Assembly: GCA_037969395.1 (NCBI GenBank)
Contig: JBBKXJ010000209.1
Coordinates: forward strand, 1-11,708
DNA length: 11,708 bases
Reading direction: 5' to 3'
DNA from: JBBKXJ01 sp037969395
GTDB lineage: Bacteria; Pseudomonadota; Gammaproteobacteria; Pseudomonadales; JAUIET01
The notes below the pieces were generated by a model, which saw nothing but the letters and a program-made list of their open reading frames with translations, ran no database searches and had not been told where the DNA came from. Positions 7,553-11,708 of the stretch are shown here, one piece after another (the first letter of the stretch is position 1; each line of letters opens with the position of its first letter). The translations under genes were made by a program, and so were the position numbers.

Positions 7553-8125
7553 TTACCTCAGCAAATAGAGCAATGGATAAAGCAGGACCCAAATGAGGTC
7601 AACCATATGCCAAAACGCGGTGACGGTTTCGACATTGACGCGCGAGGTGTGCCAGCAAGCCAGCGCCAGCAGTCCCAGGCCGAACAACACATGGGCGAAA
7701 TGAAACGCAGTCAACAGATAATAAAAGGTGAAAAAAGTATTAGTTTCGGGGGTGAGCCCGGCACCCAGTTTGGCGGCGTATTCCAGCACTTTGATAACAC
7801 AAAAAATCGCCCCCAGCAGCATGGTTAGGCCCAGCCATTGGCGGCAGAGACGCCGCTTGTTTGCGGCTATTGCCTGTATTGCCAGCGCTGCAAATAGACC
7901 ACTGGTGAGCAGCACCATGGTGTTCAGGCCGCCGATCACCGGATCGAGTAGCTGCTGTGACTGATCGAATAACACCGGCTCGGCGGCCCGCTGCCAGGCG
8001 AAAAGCACGAAAAAAGCCGAAAAAACCAGCATCTCGCTGAGGATCAATACCCACATCAACGGATTGCCCGGCAGCGAAGACAGTGGGCCCCAGTCGTCCT
8101 CCTCCTCCTCCTCCGCGGCCGTCAC
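7553..8125 (-). CDS. norE: NorE-like / cytochrome c oxidase subunit III family protein
   Basis: A 190-residue protein of the cytochrome oxidase subunit III family, five-helix short form. Hydrophobic segments lie at about 24-44, 66-88, 98-116, 130-155 and 165-188. Motifs seen are LSEMLVFSAFF near the start of helix 1, and a TAFHFAHVLFGL stretch with the histidines typical of the family, then FWHMVDLIW. It lacks a catalytic subunit I neighbour, which with the nor context points to NorE rather than a respiratory oxidase. The start is GTG at 8125, overlapping the TGA of the upstream gene as GTGA, so translation is coupled. A run of six GGA units follows the start codon closely and encodes five consecutive glutamates. 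Confidence 0.85.
   Translation of the reverse strand: MTAAEEEEEDDWGPLSSLPGNPLMWVLILSEMLVFSAFFVLFAWQRAAEPVLFDQSQQLLDPVIGGLNTMVLLTSGLFAALAIQAIAANKRRLCRQWLGLTMLLGAIFCVIKVLEYAAKLGAGLTPETNTFFTFYYLLTAFHFAHVLFGLGLLALACWHTSRVNVETVTAFWHMVDLIWVLLYPLLYLLR
8097..8114 (-). repeat. (GGA)6 trinucleotide repeat at the start of norE
   Basis: Six perfect TCC units on the plus strand read as GGA repeats in the norE message, beginning about 11 bases after the GTG start. In frame they give mostly GAG codons (five glutamates), then aspartates. Slippage in whole units would change protein length without shifting frame. The repeat is also rich in Shine-Dalgarno-like GGAGG. Confidence 0.85.
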
Positions 8126-8559
8126 CGTCGTTTACTCACACCGAACAGCCAGCTTTTGGGCGCGTCAATTGCGCGATTTGAGGTCAGCCGATGGATGCCG
8201 ACAGCGCAACGTGCCATCAGCCAGACGATAGCCACGGTAAAAAACAGATACCCGAATGACCACGCATAAAGCGGCTCGATTGCCAACTGACCGGCGGCGT
8301 GCCACAACAGCAACGCGACCGTTGCAGCAAAGATACCCAACCAAAATGTGCGAATTTGAAAGCGCAGGTGTGTATCCAGCCAGTCAGCACCGCGACCCAG
8401 TCGCAAGTGAGCGATGAGCGCCCCCATGGGGGCGGTGACACCCGCCATTATGCTGCCAACATAAAGACCATAAATCACGACGACATAGCCGCGCCCGGGA
8501 GTGCTTTTTGCGTAAGCTTCAGGCTCGGATGGCACGTCAATCGGCGTATTGAAGGACAT
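8122..8559 (-). CDS. Three-helix membrane protein, first gene of the norEF operon
   Basis: A 145-residue integral membrane protein with helices at about 25-50, 70-88 and 98-117. Between helices 1 and 2 lies W-x-x-T-H-x-R-F-Q-I-R-T-F-W (60-73), a pattern I associate with small DUF4870-like membrane proteins. I cannot name a function. It is the first gene of a tightly coupled set: its TGA overlaps the GTG of norE. The promoter just upstream carries an NsrR-type operator, so expression should respond to NO. The ATG at 8559 is the only sensible start, although no strong ribosome binding site precedes it. A role in NO reductase maturation or NO tolerance is inferred from context only. Confidence 0.85.
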   Translation of the reverse strand: MSFNTPIDVPSEPEAYAKSTPGRGYVVVIYGLYVGSIMAGVTAPMGALIAHLRLGRGADWLDTHLRFQIRTFWLGIFAATVALLLWHAAGQLAIEPLYAWSFGYLFFTVAIVWLMARCAVGIHRLTSNRAIDAPKSWLFGVSKRR

Positions 8560-8579
8560 GATAAAGTTGACCGCTAAAT

Positions 8580-8602
8580 AAGATGTATTTAAGTTGCATC
8601 AT
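8580..8602. promoter_or_regulatory. NsrR-type operator upstream of the norEF operon
   Basis: The left half AAGATGTATTT (8580-8590) fits the NsrR half-site AAGATGYATTT completely. The right half AGTTGCATCAT (8592-8602) matches 8 of 11 positions, with one base between them as the family requires. By hand count 19 of 22 agree. It covers the -10 element and the predicted transcription start of the minus-strand promoter, the classic place for a repressor. The nsrR gene itself ends 40 bases to the right. Confidence 0.8.
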
Positions 8603-8626
8603 ATAATTTTACGACCAGCTTGTCAG
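8598..8626 (-). promoter_or_regulatory. Sigma-70 promoter of the orf145-norE-norF operon
   Basis: Read on the minus strand, CTGACA (8621-8626; five of six to TTGACA) is followed after exactly 17 bases by TATGAT (8598-8603; five of six to TATAAT). Transcription would begin near 8591, about 30 bases before the ATG at 8559. No FNR/DNR box is seen upstream, so this promoter seems to depend on strong core elements held down by NsrR. Confidence 0.72.
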
Positions 8627-8641
8627 CCGCAAGGTCTGCCC

Positions 8642-9085
8642 TCAATCTCGCTCGATATTGATAATATCTACCAGTTCGGTTCGCCTGGTCCCACGTAAAA
8701 TATCTTCCAGCGTGTACTCGTCCAATGTGGCGAAGAAGCTCTGCAGCGCCTCGGCGAGAATAGTTTTAAGTTCACAGGCTGGTGTGAGAATACACTGGTT
8801 ATTGTTGCCCAGGCATTCTGTCAGCGCGAGGTCATTCTCCAGTTCGCTAATCAGTTTGCCGATGTTGATATCCACCGGCGCTATGTTCAACCGCAGCCCG
8901 CCGTGTTTACCTCGCAGCGCGGTTAGATACCCTCGTTTGCTGAGTTCGTGCACTACTTTCATCAAATGATTTCTTGATACATCGAAGCGCTCGGCAATTT
9001 CACGAATTGTCGGTTGTTCGTCGTGACTAACCGCAAGGTAAATAAGGACGCGGATGGAATAATCTGTGAAGCTCGTCAATCGCAT
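8642..9085 (-). CDS. nsrR: NsrR, Rrf2-family nitric-oxide-sensing repressor
   Basis: Iron-sulfur repressor whose cluster is destroyed or nitrosylated by NO, which frees NO-protection genes. The 147 residues show a winged helix-turn-helix at about 26-50 (TIREIAERFDVSRNHLMKVV), a wing with the GKHGG motif at 59-63, and three cluster cysteines C91, C98 and C104 with spacing close to that of known NsrR. The N-terminal MRLTSFTDYS is typical. IscR and RirA are less likely because the cysteine spacing and the NO-gene context fit NsrR. AAGG three bases before the ATG serves as a rather close ribosome binding site. Operators matching its family consensus occur in front of norC and the norEF operon. 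Confidence 0.93.
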   Translation of the reverse strand: MRLTSFTDYSIRVLIYLAVSHDEQPTIREIAERFDVSRNHLMKVVHELSKRGYLTALRGKHGGLRLNIAPVDINIGKLISELENDLALTECLGNNNQCILTPACELKTILAEALQSFFATLDEYTLEDILRGTRRTELVDIINIERD

Positions 9086-9114
9086 CAGCCTTACTCGGAA
9101 AAGTTTGATACGTC

Positions 9115-9145
9115 AGTATACATAGGGGGATATTGCGCGCATCTT
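9115..9145 (-). promoter_or_regulatory. Possible nsrR promoter with an NsrR half-site
   Basis: On the minus strand TATACT (9115-9120) is a five-of-six -10 element about 30 bases before the nsrR ATG. No TTGACA-like -35 stands at the right distance. In that position there is instead AAGATGC (9139-9145 on the opposite strand), identical to one arm of the NsrR consensus, but the other arm is poor (about 13 of 22 overall). Weak autoregulation is possible. Confidence 0.35.
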
Positions 9146-9249
9146 TAAAAGACCAGCAGGCAGACGATATCGGCAAGTGGAAGCCACTGTGTGTACTATT
9201 CGATTCTCCTCGGTCATTATATTCTGATCAATACGAAATGCTGCCAGGT

Positions 9250-9291
9250 TTGATCTAAATCAAGTGCCGCGGTTCGGTGATAGCTTATTCT
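9250..9291 (+). promoter_or_regulatory. FNR/DNR-dependent promoter of the globin gene
   Basis: TTGATCTAAATCAA (9250-9263) is a perfect FNR/Dnr-family box. TATTCT (9286-9291; four of six to TATAAT) is centred exactly 32 bases from the box centre, the spacing of class II promoters where the activator sits at -41.5. Transcription would begin near 9298, leaving a leader of about 108 bases. No convincing NsrR operator was found here, so the globin appears to follow the activator rather than NsrR. Confidence 0.8.
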
Positions 9292-9374
9292 CAGCTGCCG
9301 AGTTTACATTGCAATGCAACAGATCATTTCTTGCACGTCCGGGCCGGTCGCGTCAACATCAGTAATACAGCAAC

Positions 9375-9405
9375 GGAGGTAGCGAGGCACCGCTAGTTCA
9401 ATAAT
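9375..9405 (+). promoter_or_regulatory. Distant ribosome binding site with bridging hairpin before the globin
   Basis: GGAGG (9375-9379) is the only strong Shine-Dalgarno in the leader but lies 26 bases before the ATG, too far for direct use. Immediately after it, TAGCG (9380-9384) and CGCTA (9391-9395) form a 5-bp stem with a 6-base loop. Folding it leaves ten bases to the ATG. An in-frame TAG at 9394-9396 rules out an earlier start. The pairing is seen; its use in translation is inferred. Confidence 0.45.
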
Positions 9406-9822
9406 ATGAATTTTGAAGATATCTTTGATGGCAGCCACAAGCGCATCTTAAGTAAAGAAATAGATGACAAACCTTTTTTCGAAGCCTTCTATGATCGCTT
9501 TCTCAGTGATGATGAGGTAGCGAAAAAGTTCGTCAACACCGACATGAATACTCAGCAAAGTATGCTGAAAAAATCGTTCTACAATCTGTTTGCTTTCTAC
9601 GCCAGCGGCCACGTAGACGACTATATGTATGTTATCGCCGAGCGACACAATCGCGAGCACTTAAATATACGACCCGAATTTTACGACAAATGGCTTGAGT
9701 GTTTAATCGGCACAATCAGTCGCTACGACGAGGAGTTTTCCGACGACGTGGAATTGGCCTGGCGTTTGGTGATGACGCCAGGAATTACCTATATGAAATT
9801 CAAGTATGACAAGCCTGACTGA
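9406..9822 (+). CDS. Single-domain globin, NO- or oxygen-binding
   Basis: A 138-residue heme protein, probably cytoplasmic since no signal peptide is seen. Landmarks: a likely B10 tyrosine Y29, CD1 phenylalanine F42, a glutamine at the E7 region (Q50 or Q51) and a proximal histidine, probably H81 in the AERH motif. A conserved-looking tail contains PGITYM. The tyrosine/glutamine distal pocket is usual in globins that turn NO into nitrate or hold it tightly. It has no reductase domain, so it is not a flavohemoglobin (Hmp), and length and motifs differ from Vitreoscilla hemoglobin. It is divergent from nsrR and preceded by a perfect FNR/DNR box, which points to a role in NO handling during denitrification. 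Catalysis, storage or transfer cannot be separated by sequence. Confidence 0.85.
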   Translation: MNFEDIFDGSHKRILSKEIDDKPFFEAFYDRFLSDDEVAKKFVNTDMNTQQSMLKKSFYNLFAFYASGHVDDYMYVIAERHNREHLNIRPEFYDKWLECLIGTISRYDEEFSDDVELAWRLVMTPGITYMKFKYDKPD

Positions 9823-9978
9823 CGTTTGAACATCGCAATCCCGCATTCGAAGCACAGCCCAATATAGAGGATGTTAGTTCGACCATAGGATCTTCGGGTA
9901 TAAAACGACTGTCGCAATACGAAGTGTGTAAGAATGCCGAGGAGCAAGGGTTACAGCCCTTGCTCCTTGCAATTGACT
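9823..9978. other. Intergenic region between convergent globin and nirS
   Basis: The 156-base gap contains no convincing gene. Apart from the hairpin at 9940-9967 no structured element or promoter-like signal is evident. Confidence 0.6.
9940..9967. terminator. Bidirectional hairpin terminator between globin and nirS
   Basis: AGGAGCAAGGG (9940-9950) and its exact complement (9957-9967) form an 11-bp stem with the 6-base loop TTACAG, extendable by one wobble and one G-C pair. It lies 11 bases beyond the nirS stop and 117 bases beyond the globin stop, between convergent genes. Neither side has a proper T-run, so it may act as a weak terminator, an antisense barrier or a 3'-end stabiliser rather than a canonical intrinsic terminator. 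Confidence 0.65.
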
Positions 9979-11706
9979 TCAGTAAACATCCGCCCTGGTG
10001 TTGTGAACATTGAACTTGCCGGTAGGCGTAACCAGACGTTTGTCCTTGATCACCTTTTTCAGCTTCCTTGTTTTGTCGTCCACTACCACTATCGCCGAGG
10101 TTTGGTCCATGCCGTTCCATACCGAGAACCAGACTTCGTCGCCGGCTTTGTTATACTCGGGCTGAACTACCCGCGCCGGGCCTTCCCCTACGTCAGCCCA
10201 TTCAGCAATCGGCAGCACTTCAAAACCCGCATCCAGATTGTCGATGTCGTAGACGGCAACCGACTGGCTAACCTTCGGGTCCGGGTGCAGCGTTGTATCC
10301 GCCCACAGATTTTTCGACTTCGGATGCGTTTTCACAAACAGTGAACCACCGCCCTGACCTTTAAGCGTGCGCACCACTTTCCATGCTTGCTTCTTATGCT
10401 TTTTGGGGTCGGTGCCGATCAGCGTGACATTCTCGTTGCCGAGCGCGCTGGTCGCCCACACCGGTCCAAATTCCGGGTCAACAAAATTCGCTCCGCGGCC
10501 GGGGTGTGGCGTCTTGGTGACGTCAATCAAGGCTTCGATCTCCTGGTCTTTGGAGTCGACCACCGCGATTTTATCGGAGTTGTTCGCCGCCGTCATAAAG
10601 TATCGGTGGGAAGCATCCCAGCCGCCATCGTGCAGAAAGCGCGCTGCGTCCAGGGTAGTGACGTTTAGCGCATCCAGGTTGCTGTAGTCGACCAGCAATA
10701 TCTTGCCGGTTTCCTTGACGTTAACGATAAACTCCGGATGCTCGTGCGAGGCGACAATCGCCGCGACCCGCGGTTCGGGGTGGTACTCCTGTGTATCCAC
10801 GGTCATGCCGCGAGTCGACATAATTTTTTTCGGTTCCAGCGTATCGCCGTCCATCAACACATATTGCGGCGGCCAGTAGGCACCGGCAATAGCGATCTTA
10901 TCTTCATAGCCCTTGTATTTGGAGGTTTCCACCGAGCGAGCTTCAAGACCAATCTTGATAGTTGCCACTTTCTGTGGCGGATCCATATACAGGTCTGTCA
11001 TGTCGATTCTGGCATCGCGGCCGATGGTATACAGATAGCGCCCGGAGTGTGATGGCCGGGAAATATGCACCGCATAGCCGGTTTCAATAATCTTGATAAT
11101 CTTCTTGCTATCGCCGTCGATCAAGGCGATCTCACCGCTGTCGCGCAGGGTTACCGCGAATATATTGTCGATATTATAGTCGTTTAGCTTTTTCTTCGGC
11201 CGCTTGTCGGCTGGTATGAGAACCTTCCAACTGTCCGTCATTTCTTTCATGCCCCATTCCGGAGGCATGGGCGGCTCGTGCTGCAGAAAGCGCGCCATAA
11301 TATCGATATCTTCCTCGCTCATATCACCCGAAGTGCCCCAATTGGGCATACCTGAGGGAGTCCCCATATTGATCAGGATTTTTAGATATTCGGTGCCGCG
11401 TTCCTGGGTAATATCGGTGGTCAAGGGTTTGCCGGTAGCGCCTTTTCGCAGCACGCCGTGACAGCCTGCACAACGTTCAAAGAAGATTTTCGTCGCGCGT
11501 TCGAATTCTGGTTCGGTCATGTCCGGCGCGCCGGGACTGATTACACGTTTAACTTTTTCCATTGGTACTGGTGCGCCCTTATAACGAAGATTTGCACCGT
11601 CAGTACCCGGATGGTCAGATTTTTCCTGCGCCACCACGCCAATGGTGCTTAGCATGAGTGTGGTGCCGATAACACCAGCGATGGGTTTCCAGCCTTTGTG
11701 GTTCAA
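9979..11706 (-). CDS. nirS: Cytochrome cd1 nitrite reductase, NirS (5' end at window edge)
   Basis: Periplasmic respiratory enzyme reducing nitrite to NO. The visible 575 residues hold a secretion signal (hydrophobic about 8-26, VVA before QEK), then a heme c domain with CAGCH (C79, C82, H83) and axial M120, and an eight-bladed d1-heme propeller. H214 (YAVHIS) is the d1 ligand; H359 (FLHDGG) and H401 (TPHPGRG) are the catalytic histidines; Y42 matches the active-site tyrosine of the Pseudomonas enzyme. Spacings between these residues equal those of P. aeruginosa NirS. The frame opens with TTG two bases from the window end, so the true start may lie outside; nearly all of the protein is present. 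D410 and A421 replace histidines that I recall from the P. aeruginosa protein. Promoter and upstream nir genes are not visible. Confidence 0.97.
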   Translation of the reverse strand: MNHKGWKPIAGVIGTTLMLSTIGVVAQEKSDHPGTDGANLRYKGAPVPMEKVKRVISPGAPDMTEPEFERATKIFFERCAGCHGVLRKGATGKPLTTDITQERGTEYLKILINMGTPSGMPNWGTSGDMSEEDIDIMARFLQHEPPMPPEWGMKEMTDSWKVLIPADKRPKKKLNDYNIDNIFAVTLRDSGEIALIDGDSKKIIKIIETGYAVHISRPSHSGRYLYTIGRDARIDMTDLYMDPPQKVATIKIGLEARSVETSKYKGYEDKIAIAGAYWPPQYVLMDGDTLEPKKIMSTRGMTVDTQEYHPEPRVAAIVASHEHPEFIVNVKETGKILLVDYSNLDALNVTTLDAARFLHDGGWDASHRYFMTAANNSDKIAVVDSKDQEIEALIDVTKTPHPGRGANFVDPEFGPVWATSALGNENVTLIGTDPKKHKKQAWKVVRTLKGQGGGSLFVKTHPKSKNLWADTTLHPDPKVSQSVAVYDIDNLDAGFEVLPIAEWADVGEGPARVVQPEYNKAGDEVWFSVWNGMDQTSAIVVVDDKTRKLKKVIKDKRLVTPTGKFNVHNTRADVY

Positions 11707-11708
11707 TT

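Larger units (their letters stand above)
9086..9405. other. nsrR-globin divergent intergenic region
   Basis: A 320-base non-coding stretch. It holds the presumed nsrR promoter at the left, a perfect FNR/DNR box with a spaced -10 for the globin in the middle, and a roughly 108-base globin leader at the right that ends in a small hairpin between a strong GGAGG and the start codon. No convincing ORF was found. A degenerate FNR-like site (9218-9231) and a palindrome TTGCAATGCAA (9309-9319) were also seen but are not claimed as functional. Confidence 0.7.

Noticed and set aside
9218..9231. Second FNR-like site (one perfect ATCAA half-site, other half TATAT) near the globin promoter
   Set aside because: Only eight of ten defined positions match and no -10 is spaced for it on either strand; a perfect box lies 20 bases away and explains the promoter.
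9224..9246. AAATGC half-site considered as an NsrR operator for the globin
   Set aside because: Only about 12 of 22 consensus positions agree, close to what chance can give in such a region.
9309..9319. Palindrome TTGCAATGCAA in the globin leader, considered as an NsrR site
   Set aside because: Half-site content and spacing do not fit the 11-1-11 geometry, unlike the sites at 2218 and 8580.
1..11708. CRISPR arrays, transposases, integrases, attachment sites, tRNA or rRNA genes
   Set aside because: No regularly spaced repeats, recombinase motifs or structural RNA signatures were seen anywhere in the window.

Overview
The window carries part of a denitrification and nitric-oxide (NO) management locus from a Gammaproteobacterium. 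That placement is inferred from the protein sequences: a NirS resembling the Pseudomonas type, a norCBQD order, an Ada resembling E. coli Ada, and NsrR-type operators. A marine or other aquatic lineage is plausible but cannot be shown from this sequence.

Layout, left to right. (1) 1-121: no convincing gene. (2) 122-2029, minus strand: ada (alkylation-damage response and repair) followed by a short-chain dehydrogenase. Neither belongs to denitrification in the strict sense. (3) 2126-2305: a divergent control region with a perfect FNR/DNR-type box (2171-2184) and an NsrR-type operator (2218-2240) in front of norC. (4) 2306-7248, plus strand: norC, norB, norQ, norD and a 77-residue membrane ORF. 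A perfect 14-bp hairpin between norB and norQ covers the norQ ribosome binding site. (5) 7254-8559, minus strand: a three-gene operon of an unassigned 145-residue membrane protein, a NorE-like cytochrome oxidase subunit III homologue and a small NorF-like subunit IV homologue. Its sigma-70 promoter is overlapped by a second NsrR-type operator (8580-8602). (6) 8642-9085, minus strand: nsrR, an Rrf2-family NO sensor. (7) 9086-9405: the nsrR/globin divergent region with a second perfect FNR/DNR-type box (9250-9263) and a well-placed -10. (8) 9406-9822, plus strand: a single-domain globin. (9) 9940-9967: a strong hairpin between convergent genes. (10) 9979-11706, minus strand: nirS, cytochrome cd1 nitrite reductase, reaching the right edge of the window. 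Its start and promoter are probably outside.

How it fits together. NirS reduces nitrite to NO in the periplasm and NorCB reduces NO to N2O in the inner membrane. NorQ and NorD assemble or activate NorCB, and NorE/NorF-like proteins support NO reductase activity. The globin probably binds or detoxifies NO in the cytoplasm. Two inputs are visible in the DNA: low oxygen or NO through an FNR/Dnr-family activator (two perfect boxes; its gene is not in the window), and NO relief of repression through NsrR (two good operators). No single gene is of an unknown class. The less described parts are the RNA hairpin at norB-norQ, the globin of a little-studied clade with a hairpin-bridged leader, and the two small unassigned membrane proteins in the nor operons.
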